64,000 bases of DNA from Thermocladium sp. (GTDB taxonomy: Archaea; Thermoproteota; Thermoprotei; Thermoproteales; Thermocladiaceae), in contig JAGDXC010000014.1 of assembly GCA_023269935.1 (NCBI GenBank), positions 39,402 through 103,401 on the forward strand, written 5' to 3'. The position numbers and the translations under genes were made by a program. Positions within the stretch are counted from its first letter, which is position 1, and each line of letters starts with the position of its first letter. Of the stretch, positions 53,719 to 61,843 are shown one piece after another. The notes below the pieces were generated by a model. It did no database searches, was not told the origin of the DNA, and saw only the letters and a program-made list of their open reading frames with translations.

Positions 53719-54996
53719 ATGGAGAAACCAGAAGAGCCGGCGGAGGCTAGATGGGGAAAAACTCAAACAAGTGCCTTCATATCAACATCGCTGGGCTTCC
53801 TGATGTGGGGGTTTGTTACTACAATGGGAGTTGCATCGCTTTCCTGGTTCAAGGAGGAAATGCCGGCATTTATGATACCCATATACCCCATAATTGGTCC
53901 CCTAATGCTCCTCATAGGTAATCAAGTAATGGGACGAGCGGCTGATTTAATTGGTCGGAAAAAAATTTACTTAGTAACAATGCTGCTTTACTCGATTGGA
54001 TTACTAGGCATGGCTGCTGCAAATAATTTATACGAATTCGCTATAGCTTATGCGGTGGCTGAATTCGGCGTGGGGGGCGAGGAGCCGGCATCACTGGCCG
54101 CATTAACTGAATTGATGCCAGCCAGCAGCAGGGGAAAGGCGCTCGTGTTGTCATCTAACTTCGATAATGTGGGGGCAGCATTAGCCTCTGGAATAATATT
54201 ACTAAGTGGACTCTACTCTCTTAGCTTTGAGCAGGCCCGAATAATTCTCGGCGCATCAGGTATCGCTGCAATTATAGTCACCACAATCATTAGATTATCA
54301 ATGCCAGAATCAATTAAGTGGTTAATAGCCACTGGTAAATTAAGCAACGATCGCTTAGGATCACCGCACATCAATGGGAAGAGCATTAATGAGGATAATA
54401 TAACCAAGTCACCGCTCTGGCTCAGATTGTTTACTCTTGCAGCCATAGGAGTGTCCCAAATAGTGACTTACGGCTTAATAGCATTTTATTTGGCATATTA
54501 TTACTATACGTCGATAACGACCATAAGCGCCATAATAATGATGGCCAATCTAGGCGCCGCCGCGGCAGGCTTAATAGGATTCATTGTGGATAAGATAGGC
54601 CGTAGGGAATTCATGCTTGTCTCATATCTAGGCGGCACTTTAACCATAATTCCAATATTATTTCTCTATAAGTCACTCGGCACTGATCCCCTCTTATTCT
54701 ATTTATTTCTATTCATTAACATGATGTTCAGCGAATTTGGTTGGGCCGTTAGAACTATGCTTGAGCCGGAGCTTTTCAAGACAACGGAGAGAGCCACATT
54801 CATAGGATTGGTCAGGGTAATAGCGTGGTCAGCATATATATCCATGATTTACTTCTCGTCATTCCTAAGCGAGTATTCATACCTCCTCCTCAACCTAGGA
54901 TTCTATATAATAGGCACGATTGGCTCAATTACGTGGCTAGTGGCCGGCATAGAGACTAGAGGCGTATCGCTGGAGAAGCTGGAGAAGTACCTATGA
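53719..54996 (+). CDS. MFS transporter, metabolite:proton symporter type
   Basis: This 425-residue transporter has twelve predicted spans and the sugar/metabolite-porter motifs: GRAADLIGRKKIYLVT in loop 2-3, AVAEFGVGGEEPASLAALTELMP around spans 4-5, MPESIKWLIATGK before the central loop, and the repeat IVDKIGRREFMLVSY in the second half. The PESPKWL-like motif points to the SP/MHS groups that carry sugars or organic acids. The substrate cannot be fixed. It stands alone with its own promoter. Confidence 0.9.
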   Translation: MEKPEEPAEARWGKTQTSAFISTSLGFLMWGFVTTMGVASLSWFKEEMPAFMIPIYPIIGPLMLLIGNQVMGRAADLIGRKKIYLVTMLLYSIGLLGMAAANNLYEFAIAYAVAEFGVGGEEPASLAALTELMPASSRGKALVLSSNFDNVGAALASGIILLSGLYSLSFEQARIILGASGIAAIIVTTIIRLSMPESIKWLIATGKLSNDRLGSPHINGKSINEDNITKSPLWLRLFTLAAIGVSQIVTYGLIAFYLAYYYYTSITTISAIIMMANLGAAAAGLIGFIVDKIGRREFMLVSYLGGTLTIIPILFLYKSLGTDPLLFYLFLFINMMFSEFGWAVRTMLEPELFKTTERATFIGLVRVIAWSAYISMIYFSSFLSEYSYLLLNLGFYIIGTIGSITWLVAGIETRGVSLEKLEKYL

Positions 54997-55010
54997 TCCA
55001 TAAGGATCCA

Positions 55011-55047
55011 TGATAAAGAAAAAAGAACCTCGCCATTTACGGCAAGG
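55011..55047 (-). terminator. Hairpin and T-run ending the anion-transporter gene
   Basis: On the minus strand ccttgcc-gtaaat-ggcgagg (55028-55047) forms a seven-pair stem, followed by ttcttttttcttt. It lies 16 nt after the end of the gene at 55063-56316 and points the right way for it. The plus-strand MFS gene ends just before, at 54996, so the element also separates the convergent transcripts. Confidence 0.6.
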
Positions 55048-55062
55048 AAGAGGCTAGTACAC

Positions 55063-56316
55063 TTAAATTGCCTGCATTAAAAGAAGCCACAAGTAATATA
55101 TTAGAGCATTTACTATAGTTACGGGTACCCCATACTTCAGGAACTCAATAAAGCCAAAGCCCCTTCCACTTCGTCTCTCAAATGATTCGCTGGCAATCAC
55201 ATTACTGGCGGCCCCTATCAACGTTAAATTCCCAGCAATAGTGCTGCTAGCCGCTAAGGCGACCCAATCAATTAAATTTCCCGGCCCTATTCCTAATCTC
55301 TGCATTAGAGGAATATATATGGCTACCATGGGTACATTGCTTATCACTTGGCTCACCAGAATGCCGGCAGCGAATATTCCAGGCAAATTAGTTGGACTAG
55401 GCAGATAACTAGCAATTACGTATAGAACCCCTGATCTGAGGGCGCCTTCGCTGACGATGAATAAGCCTATGAAGAATAAAATAGTAGACCAATCCAGGTT
55501 CATAACTACTTCCCGCCTCTTTTCAGTATATGCATAGAGAAGGGATGCTGCACCAAGAGATACAGTTACTGGTGTAATGTATGTGGGCATAGGTATCACA
55601 TCCATGAGTATGTATAGCGGCATCAACACGCCTAATGCAGATAATGCTGCATATGTTAATCTCCTATCGAAACTAGGAGGATCTACCATCTCTATCTTAA
55701 TCGATTGTTTGCTGGCCCTAAACATATATATCAATATTGGCGTAGTTATGACTAAATTAATCAATGTTGGGGGAAGAAGGAAAATAATGAATTCAATAAA
55801 TGGCCTAGCTATGCCTGAATCCAGCGCTATAAGGAGGTTCTGTGGATTACCTATAGGCAAAGCAACGCTGCCTATGGTTACGCCAAAGGCAAGCGAATAG
55901 AGGAGCGGTTTTGCATCAAACCTTACTTGCTTCTGCATGGAAGCAATAATAGGTGCCATGCTGCCCGCCACTCCATCATTGGTTAAAAACATAGATAACA
56001 CCGCTGACGATAGAAAAATCTTAGACACTAGCTCAGCAGAGCTCTTGCTTGATACGACCAATCTATAAGCAACGTAGCTCAGAAAGCCGCTTACCTCAAG
56101 GGCTGAGGCTATTGTAAACAATGAAATAAGAAATAGTATCACATCTAGATTAATTGCTGAGAATGCATCGCTTGGAGGCACTATGCCCATTAATATTGTG
56201 AGCGAGGCGCCAAGGAGCATGGCTGCCCATGGCTGAAGCCCAAGCCTCGTGCCTCGTGCCGCTATCAATCCGTAAGTTAATGCCAGCACTATGGAGTCCT
56301 CGATGAAAACAGACAT
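55063..56316 (-). CDS. ArsB/NhaD-type anion or sodium transporter (ion transporter superfamily)
   Basis: This 417-residue membrane protein has ten to twelve spans. It has the IT-superfamily features: PWAAMLLGASLTILMGIVPPSDAFSAI with the re-entrant loop, FLTNDGVAGSMAPI and its repeat ISNVPMVAIYIPLM, and the second ASSTIAGNLTLIGAASNVI. ArsB exports arsenite and NhaD exchanges sodium; relatives carry citrate or sulfate. ATG 56316 is chosen, since the upstream frame to 56397 runs into the sirtuin gene. The substrate is open. Confidence 0.85.
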   Translation of the reverse strand: MSVFIEDSIVLALTYGLIAARGTRLGLQPWAAMLLGASLTILMGIVPPSDAFSAINLDVILFLISLFTIASALEVSGFLSYVAYRLVVSSKSSAELVSKIFLSSAVLSMFLTNDGVAGSMAPIIASMQKQVRFDAKPLLYSLAFGVTIGSVALPIGNPQNLLIALDSGIARPFIEFIIFLLPPTLINLVITTPILIYMFRASKQSIKIEMVDPPSFDRRLTYAALSALGVLMPLYILMDVIPMPTYITPVTVSLGAASLLYAYTEKRREVVMNLDWSTILFFIGLFIVSEGALRSGVLYVIASYLPSPTNLPGIFAAGILVSQVISNVPMVAIYIPLMQRLGIGPGNLIDWVALAASSTIAGNLTLIGAASNVIASESFERRSGRGFGFIEFLKYGVPVTIVNALIYYLWLLLMQAI

Positions 56317-56359
56317 AAGTAAAAATGCTTTATTGATATCCTTTTTATCCTTAGCGAGC

Positions 56360-57115
56360 TCAAGGACTTGCCATATTTTCAAGGTGTTTAAGCACATTAG
56401 TCATTGCTTCCCCAGCTGAGCAATTCATCACTATGTTGGAGTATTCATCATATGGGGTCGGTTCCATGTTAATTATTATCAATGATCCACCACCATTAAT
56501 TACGGCAAGGGGTATAAGGGATGCAGGATAAACGGTGAGGGATGAACCAATGACTAATATTAAATCGCTTCTCCTCGCTTCACTCATTGCTTCCTCCAGC
56601 CTAGTGACCGGTTCTCCAAATAGAACTACGTCAGGCTTATAGATACCTCCACAAGGGCAATGAGGAGCATCTCCCGTTTCCTCATATATTTTAATTGCTT
56701 CCTCGAACCTAACTTGATTACCGCACCTAGTGCATCTCGCCGTCCTGGATGATCCATGAAGCTCAATTACTCTATGATTCCCCGCATCTAAGTGAAGCCC
56801 ATCAATATTTTGCGTTATCACGGCCTTAATTAAGCCAAGTTGCTCAAGCTTAGCTAACGCAATATGGGCAGCATTCGGCTTAGCTCCATGGATTGATTTG
56901 AATCTAGATGAATAGAATTTCCAGAAACCACGTGGATCTCGCCTAAAATAATCTATGCTGGATATCGACGGATCAAACCTTCTCCAAAGTCCATTGGGTC
57001 CCCGAAAATCAGGTATCCCACTCTCAGTGCTTATCCCGGCCCCAGTGAATGCGATTGCGTACCTACTTCGCCTCAATAGGTTCGCGGCTTCACGAGCTAA
57101 TTCACTGCACTCCAC
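56360..57115 (-). CDS. cobB: Sirtuin NAD-dependent protein deacylase
   Basis: Sir2 enzymes remove acetyl or longer acyl groups from lysines using NAD; in crenarchaea they act on the chromatin protein Alba among others. The 251-residue protein shows the NAD motifs [39 protein letters not shown], catalytic H in [13 protein letters not shown], zinc cysteines CTRC and CPC, and VVLFGEPV plus [10 protein letters not shown]. The C-P-C-G spacing of the second zinc pair is tight, as in some class III sirtuins. The 3' end overlaps the upstream region of the transporter gene. Confidence 0.95.
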   Translation of the reverse strand: MECSELAREAANLLRRSRYAIAFTGAGISTESGIPDFRGPNGLWRRFDPSISSIDYFRRDPRGFWKFYSSRFKSIHGAKPNAAHIALAKLEQLGLIKAVITQNIDGLHLDAGNHRVIELHGSSRTARCTRCGNQVRFEEAIKIYEETGDAPHCPCGGIYKPDVVLFGEPVTRLEEAMSEARRSDLILVIGSSLTVYPASLIPLAVINGGGSLIIINMEPTPYDEYSNIVMNCSAGEAMTNVLKHLENMASP

Positions 57116-57158
57116 GCAATAATTATTATGGTAGGGAATTAAAAACTAAATTCCTATA

Positions 57159-57725
57159 TCAGAAGCAGATGCCTCTCCTATACATAACATCCACCAAGTA
57201 GTCCAGCGGCGATCGCAGTAATGGATCAACCCAGGGACGCCTCCGCCCAGTCAATGCATCTAAGTAATTCAATATATCCATGGGATTCTTCACGCTCCTG
57301 AGATCTGTGACTCCCTGGGAGAAAATCAACGTGAGCCCCTTAACGTCCTCCATTAGGTCCAGCACACGAATTAATCCGCCTGGATCGAGCCTAATGAAAT
57401 CGCCTATAACCACCTCAACGGCCTTTCCCTGGCCAGCCAATGCCCTTAATTGAGCCTTGCTAGGCACCGCTGATCCAGGAATAACGGTCACCACATCAAT
57501 GTCCCTCCTATATATATACTTATTAAGCCGGAATCTATCTGGAGCCTTAACTGCGGCTATCTCCATTAACCGCCCCCTTCCTCTCTCCACCTTACTCAAC
57601 ACCAATAGGTCCCAGGGACCACTTGGCTTGGGCGATACTGCGGCAATATAACCGAGCCTCATTAATACTTTGTCGATATAAAATGAGTGATTCCTTAAGT
57701 CGAATTCAACGAGTCCCTTCGCCAC
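57159..57725 (-). CDS. Divergent RNase P protein subunit Rpp30/Rnp3-like
   Basis: Rpp30 is a TIM-barrel-like protein that with Pop5 activates RNase P RNA. This 188-residue protein has no obvious strong motif but its second half, VEVVIGDFIRLDPGGLIRVLDLM... then LIFSQGVTDLRSVKNPMDILNYLDAL, has the Rpp30 order: an E/V strand, a phosphate-type loop, and the S-x-G/A...LR-x-P-x-D element. The neighbour L15e supports it, since L15e-rnp3 is a conserved gene order in crenarchaea. The Thermoproteaceae use a reduced RNase P (type T), consistent with divergence. It could also be a different, lineage-specific protein. Confidence 0.6.
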   Translation of the reverse strand: MAKGLVEFDLRNHSFYIDKVLMRLGYIAAVSPKPSGPWDLLVLSKVERGRGRLMEIAAVKAPDRFRLNKYIYRRDIDVVTVIPGSAVPSKAQLRALAGQGKAVEVVIGDFIRLDPGGLIRVLDLMEDVKGLTLIFSQGVTDLRSVKNPMDILNYLDALTGRRRPWVDPLLRSPLDYLVDVMYRRGICF

Positions 57726-57742
57726 GACTAATCAACGCTAAA

Positions 57743-58228
57743 TTACTTTAGCTTGTTTAGGAGCCTAGCCCTACGGTCAAGCAATCTTCTCTTATTAATG
57801 ATTACATTAGTTGATTCCCGGGAGACAAGCACTACCTCAAAGTACCTATATATACCATCCTCCCCAACCCAATAGGAGCCGAGGACCTCCATGTTTGGGA
57901 ATTTTCTGGCAGCCCTTGCTTCAGCTATTAATTGGGCGCTGCGGTAAGTGGTGTATCCATAAACCCCCATCCTCTTTGGCCTGCGACCGCTGCTGGGCCT
58001 CTCCTTATTCATGGTTCCCCTGCTCACCTTTACTCGAGCAATCACAATGCCAGGTCTAGCCCTATAGCCATACTTTCTGGCCTTATCTAGTCGAGTCGGT
58101 TTATCGATTCTAGTAACCGTTGGTTCCCGTCTCCAAATCAACATTCTCTGCCTAACTACACCCCAAATAACGCTGTTCCTAGCCCTCCTCCATTGATCCC
58201 CTATATAGTAGTACAAACTCTTCGCCAT
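57743..58228 (-). CDS. rpl15e: Ribosomal protein eL15, shortened C-terminus
   Basis: eL15 is a basic 50S protein bound to 23S rRNA. The 161-residue protein is clear from [70 protein letters not shown] and [16 protein letters not shown]. Archaeal relatives are about 185-195 residues and end with a conserved KQHRGRAFRGLTSAGKK-like tail; here the protein ends [25 protein letters not shown] without it. No frameshift was seen in the following DNA that would restore the tail. It is followed 17 nt later by the Rpp30-like gene. Confidence 0.95.
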   Translation of the reverse strand: MAKSLYYYIGDQWRRARNSVIWGVVRQRMLIWRREPTVTRIDKPTRLDKARKYGYRARPGIVIARVKVSRGTMNKERPSSGRRPKRMGVYGYTTYRSAQLIAEARAARKFPNMEVLGSYWVGEDGIYRYFEVVLVSRESTNVIINKRRLLDRRARLLNKLK

Positions 58229-58278
58229 TGCTGAACATGAATGCTAGCAAGGAGGGTTATTTAAGCATTGCGTGAAGC

Positions 58279-59286
58279 CTAAATTGACCAATACTTGTCA
58301 AGCAGCTCCAACCACTTACCTGACACCAATTTATTCCTGTGGGCAATATCGCTAAGCCTCACCTCAACTATATCATTGCCCCTGAGGGCAACCATTACTC
58401 CAAACCTACCTGCCTCAACAGCATCAAAGGCCGCAACCGCGAATCTAGTGGCCAATACCCTATCAAACGCCGAAGGCGGGGAACCCCTTATCGTGTGGCC
58501 AAGCACAGTGGCTCTACTCTCCACGCCAAGGGCTTTCTCTATATATGGCGCAAGCTCATTGCCGACGCCGCCGAGCTTGGCGTGTCCATACTCATCCACG
58601 GGTCCCCCCACATCCTGCTTAACGCCCTCAGAAACCACCACTAATGCATACTTCTTCTCTGCATAGGCGCGCCGTAGCTTCTCAATTACTACGCTGGTCT
58701 CCACGGGTTTCTCCGGTATCAGTATTGCGTCGGCGCCGGTGGATAATCCAGTGAATAAAGCTATCCAACCAGCCTCTCTCCCCATAACCTCAACCACGCT
58801 TATCCTTTCATGAGATATAGAGGATGTCTTCACGTACTCTGTCTCCATGGTCGCCACGTTAACCGCAGTATCGAAGCCAAGGGTATAATCAGTCTCTGGC
58901 AAATCATTATCTATTGTCTTCGGGATTCCCACCACATTAGCTAAGCCACGGGCTTGAGCCTCAGCGGCTGCTCCTAAAGTATCGTCGCCGCCAATGGCCA
59001 CTATCACATCAATTCTATTCCTCTTAATGCTATCGGCCAATTGCTTCGCCCTAGCTTCATCCTTGAATGGATTGGTCCTGGAAGTCTTTATGAATGTTCC
59101 CCCAGCAAATGCTGAGCCCAACAAATCAATCGACTTAGCCTTAACTAATTCACCCTCTAGCATGCCGCGCCAACCATGTAGTGCCAGATACACATCATGC
59201 TTTTTCTCGGCCATTCTAGTAAATTCATAAACCGCTGTGTTAAGCCCCGGTGCATCCCCTCCCCCAGTTAATATGGCTATCCTCAT
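58279..59286 (-). CDS. pfp: Pyrophosphate-dependent 6-phosphofructokinase
   Basis: PPi-PFK reversibly phosphorylates fructose-6-phosphate with pyrophosphate, saving ATP in glycolysis and running backwards in gluconeogenesis. The 335-residue protein starts at ATG 59286 (MRIAILTGGGDAPGLNTAVYEF), has the GGDDTLGAAAEAQARG block where ATP enzymes have GGDGS (the D favours PPi), PKTIDNDLPETDYTLGFDTA, and SVVEVMGREAGWIALFTGL. A long frame to 59361 is rejected as it invades the aldolase gene. It follows fba by 5 nt, matching the fba-pfp operon described in Thermoproteus tenax. Confidence 0.95.
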   Translation of the reverse strand: MRIAILTGGGDAPGLNTAVYEFTRMAEKKHDVYLALHGWRGMLEGELVKAKSIDLLGSAFAGGTFIKTSRTNPFKDEARAKQLADSIKRNRIDVIVAIGGDDTLGAAAEAQARGLANVVGIPKTIDNDLPETDYTLGFDTAVNVATMETEYVKTSSISHERISVVEVMGREAGWIALFTGLSTGADAILIPEKPVETSVVIEKLRRAYAEKKYALVVVSEGVKQDVGGPVDEYGHAKLGGVGNELAPYIEKALGVESRATVLGHTIRGSPPSAFDRVLATRFAVAAFDAVEAGRFGVMVALRGNDIVEVRLSDIAHRNKLVSGKWLELLDKYWSI

Positions 59287-59291
59287 ACTGC

Positions 59292-60059
59292 TCACCCATC
59301 CCGTGGATATACTATCCTCTTTATTGACTCGCCAATAGAGTAGGGATCCGTTCTCTGCCACACATTTCGCCCAACGGCAACTCCAGATCCGCCGGCCATT
59401 ATAACTCCCTCCACTTGCTTCAGGAACTCCTCATCGGTTTTAGTCTTTGGTCCTCCCGACATGAGGACCGGCACTTTTCCCGCTACCTTGACTGCCCAGG
59501 AAAATGTTTTTGGATCGCCAGTATATTTTATCTTCATGGCGTCAGCGCCTAATTCCAGGGCGATTCGAGCAGCATATGCAACTATCTCTGGGGACTGCTC
59601 ATCCTTCACCTTGCTTCCGCGGGGGTATGACCAAACCACTAGAGGCACATCAAACCTAACGGCATCTTTCTTTATCCTAGCTAACTCCTCAAACATCTTA
59701 TATTCAAATCCGCTGCCCGCATATATGGTGTACCCCACGGCGCTTGCGCCTAGACTAATTGCCTCCTCCACAGTGCAATTAGCCACGGATATTGGTTCTC
59801 CGGGGTATAGGCTGGTCTTGCCGTTTAGCTTGAGTATCAACGGTATTTGACCCCCATAGTACTTCTCCGCCAAGCCTCGTTGAAGAACTAATCCATCAAA
59901 TCCCAACTTGATCGCTATATCTATTATATAAGCCGGATCTGCGCTTTTCTCATTATCCATGAAATCCGTGGGACCATGTTCTATTCCATGATCATAAGCC
60001 AAAATTATGGCTCTTCCACGCCTCATGAATATTCTCCTGAACTTATCCACTAAACTCAT
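59292..60059 (-). CDS. fba: Archaeal class I fructose-bisphosphate aldolase
   Basis: This Schiff-base aldolase cleaves or forms fructose-1,6-bisphosphate. The 255-residue (beta/alpha)8 protein has ILAYDHGIEHGPTDFMDN, ISVANCTVEEAISLGASAVGYTIYAGSGFE, catalytic Lys in ADAMKIKYTGDPKTFSWAVK, and the phosphate loop MSGGPKTKTDEEFLKQ and GSGVAVGRNVWQR. ATG 60059 is favoured by the TATA-like tatttatt at 60081-60088; an ATG at 60068 is three codons earlier. It is the first gene of the fba-pfp operon. Archaeal bifunctional FBP aldolase/phosphatase is a different family. Confidence 0.95.
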   Translation of the reverse strand: MSLVDKFRRIFMRRGRAIILAYDHGIEHGPTDFMDNEKSADPAYIIDIAIKLGFDGLVLQRGLAEKYYGGQIPLILKLNGKTSLYPGEPISVANCTVEEAISLGASAVGYTIYAGSGFEYKMFEELARIKKDAVRFDVPLVVWSYPRGSKVKDEQSPEIVAYAARIALELGADAMKIKYTGDPKTFSWAVKVAGKVPVLMSGGPKTKTDEEFLKQVEGVIMAGGSGVAVGRNVWQRTDPYSIGESIKRIVYPRDG

Positions 60060-60080
60060 GCGATGCATGCAGCACTGCCC

Positions 60081-60088
60081 TATTTATT
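60081..60088 (-). promoter_or_regulatory. TATA box of the fba-pfp operon
   Basis: Minus-strand aataaata is centred about 25 nt before ATG 60059 (about 16 nt before ATG 60068), favouring the downstream ATG as the leaderless start. Confidence 0.45.
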
Positions 60089-60149
60089 ACCGTAGGGTTT
60101 AAGCAATGAATATTCTTAACCCATAACCCGAATAGAGAACTAGGTATAA

Positions 60150-60749
60150 TTACTCCACCCAGTAATAATGATTAATAGACTTGCCGGAAACCGGATCATG
60201 AATCCCTATCTCATTATACGTACTAGTCACAGGCACTTGATTAACCATAGGCTTAACCACTATAACTATATTGCGCAAGTCATTCATAACATCCTTAACG
60301 ACATTCAACGCGTCCCTAGGCCCCGGAAACTCAGAGCCCCTGAGCTCCTCGATCAACTTCTTAGAGCCCCCCACCTCAGCCCAACTCCGGAACTCGATGT
60401 CTCTCCATCTTGACTCGATGTCCCGCAGCCTCCACGCTCTCCTCGCAATTATCTTTGGGTACATGTGTTCCCCCGCTATTAGGCTGCACTTCTCTGCCTC
60501 CTTATCCGAATGATCACCAGCCACAGTTATGTAAATCTCGCCCTCATCCTTTAATAGCATTGCATATGCTAATTCCGCAGCATGAGTCTCGCTGATCATC
60601 TTAACATAATTACTAGTCGTAACCAGATATGGCTGAAGCTGATGAACCTCTAGCCGCGGCGATGCATTAATCATAACTAGCCCACTGACCGCTATCTCTA
60701 CATCTCGCTCCGACTTGATCAGATCAACGGTTATGTTTACTCTATGCAT
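60150..60749 (-). CDS. DUF2848-like protein (fumarylacetoacetase-like fold)
   Basis: The 199-residue protein resembles DUF2848, a family of unproven hydrolases: an N-terminal beta domain, ISETHAAELAYAMLLKDEGEIYITVAGDHSDKEAEKC with the conserved G-D-H-S/T-D/R, AGEHMYPKIIARRAWRLRDIESRWRDIEFRSW, and a C-terminal PVTSTYNEIGIHDPVSGKSI. The conserved E-H-x-x-E-D motif of fumarylacetoacetase is not complete. Bacterial members sit with aromatic or 2-oxoacid catabolism genes; nothing here indicates that. It is upstream of fba on the same strand, 81 nt away, probably separate. Confidence 0.7.
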   Translation of the reverse strand: MHRVNITVDLIKSERDVEIAVSGLVMINASPRLEVHQLQPYLVTTSNYVKMISETHAAELAYAMLLKDEGEIYITVAGDHSDKEAEKCSLIAGEHMYPKIIARRAWRLRDIESRWRDIEFRSWAEVGGSKKLIEELRGSEFPGPRDALNVVKDVMNDLRNIVIVVKPMVNQVPVTSTYNEIGIHDPVSGKSINHYYWVE

Positions 60750-60980
60750 CTAGGTAACACTTCGGCTCCGGTTTATAAAGAGATACGCCACATATATGAT
60801 AAACCGCTCTATCCTAATTAATTGAGGTTTTGATACTATTACGTCGCATTATCAAAATCCCACCAACAAGTAATAATGGCGAGCACTGTGACCAGTACGT
60901 ATAATGAGGTAGGCTCTCCATGGATCATAACTAATCAAACCCCTAATTACCAGGAACTTCGGGATGCTTATAACGGAAAA
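60750..60980. other. Gap upstream of 5S rRNA, no supported gene
   Basis: About 260 nt separate the DUF2848 gene from the 5S RNA. An inverted pair ttttgata / tatcaaaa (about 60832-60858) and a 29-codon minus-strand frame with one hydrophobic stretch (within 60838-60928) are present, but neither is convincing. The area is otherwise unremarkable, leading to the 5S promoter. Confidence 0.5.
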
Positions 60981-60990
60981 ACTTTAAAAT
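60981..60990 (+). promoter_or_regulatory. TATA box of the 5S rRNA gene
   Basis: The block actttaaaat is centred 27 nt before the predicted 5' end of 5S RNA at 61013, indicating that 5S is transcribed alone rather than in the rRNA operon. Confidence 0.65.
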
Positions 60991-61012
60991 ACTGATAGGC
61001 ATGGTTATTTAA

Positions 61013-61143
61013 GCCCGCTGACCCGGCCATAGGCGAGGTGGAACCACCCGGTCCCATCGGAACCCGGAAGTGAAACGCCTCGCCGCGGCGCCGAGTACTG
61101 GAATCCGAAAGGTTCCGGGAAAAGCCCGTGCTGGGAGGCGGGT
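61013..61143 (+). rRNA. 5S ribosomal RNA
   Basis: The sequence opens gcccgctgacccggccata and closes ctgggaggcgggt, with terminal gcccgc/gcgggt pairing (helix I). The loop A-C region has ggtcccatcggaacccggaagtgaa-type sequence in the order CCCATC-GGAAC-CCGGAAGT, and helix V reads gggaaaagcccgtgctggg-like. The length of 131 nt is slightly above usual. It is an isolated gene with its own TATA box. The 3' end is set by the terminal helix only. Confidence 0.92.
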
Positions 61144-61254
61144 CCCTCTTCTTCGCCACCTTCGCTAGTGGAGATTAAAAGGTAACTCAAGGCCTACTCC
61201 TCATTCATAATCACGTGAATTCAATATATAATACACGGAATTAGATGGGGATTC

Positions 61255-61764
61255 ATGCTTGACCGTTGCTCCATTAAATTATTGGAATTAACCATTAATT
61301 GGTGCACATGGAATGAATTACTAAAGATGACAGGAGCCCCACCGAGCAGCATTTATTGGCATCTCCGTAGATTAATTAGGTGCGGTATGATTGAGGCTAA
61401 GGGCAGGAGGAGACTAAGGTATCGGGCAACGCTAAAGGGCGTGCTGTTATGCATTAATTTGGGATGCAGTGGCTCAGTGGAGAGAGCCGCACAGGAGCTC
61501 GGCATTAACCTAATCGAGGCCGATGCCGTGGGAAAGGCATTCCTGAGAATAGTGCAAAGAGAGGGCATTAATCTGGCTGAGTTCAATGTGACTCGGGAGG
61601 ACGTAATAAGTACAATAGTGGCGTCGATATTGGCTGCTCCCGGCGACTGCATCGATGAAAAGATTCTCAACACGTTGGGAGACCCCACCCTGGTTCAACC
61701 GATAAGGGACTTGCTGAGCCGCGAGATCGAGCTTTTAAAGGGGAAGAGGGAGGGACGCGAGTGA
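61255..61764 (+). CDS. Winged-helix transcriptional regulator
   Basis: This 169-residue protein has an N-terminal winged helix (residues 2-60: KLLELTINWCTWNELLKMTGAPPSSIYWHLRRLIRCGMIEAKGRRRLRYRAT), close to ArsR/MarR-type archaeal regulators. It continues with a helical region (SVERAAQELGINLIEADAVGKAFLRIV; FNVTREDVISTIVASILAAPGD) and a C-terminal charged tail. The second domain is not recognised. The last codons overlap the C box of a C/D guide RNA. The target genes are unknown. Confidence 0.82.
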   Translation: MLDRCSIKLLELTINWCTWNELLKMTGAPPSSIYWHLRRLIRCGMIEAKGRRRLRYRATLKGVLLCINLGCSGSVERAAQELGINLIEADAVGKAFLRIVQREGINLAEFNVTREDVISTIVASILAAPGDCIDEKILNTLGDPTLVQPIRDLLSREIELLKGKREGRE

Positions 61765-61816
61765 TGACTTGAACCCACTCTGAGGTTGATGAGGCCGTTT
61801 AAGCCAACTGACCAAT
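61758..61816 (+). ncRNA. C/D box sRNA (2'-O-methylation guide)
   Basis: A textbook arrangement is present: box C gtgatga (61761-61767), guide cttgaacccact, box D' ctga (61780-61783), a 3-nt spacer, box C' tgatga (61787-61792), guide ggccgtttaagccaa, and box D ctga (61808-61811). The D' guide is complementary to agtgggttcaag, which reads as the T stem-loop of a tRNA; the rule of five bases from D' points to the G at position 52. The D guide target was not identified. The 5' part overlaps the stop codon of the regulator gene. Confidence 0.88.
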
Positions 61817-61843
61817 GAAGACACGCGTAAGGGCTGACCGGAA

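Noticed and set aside
60838..60928. 29-codon minus-strand frame with a hydrophobic stretch
   Set aside because: Considered as a tiny membrane protein (SecE/SecG-like) but it has no matching motif and no promoter.
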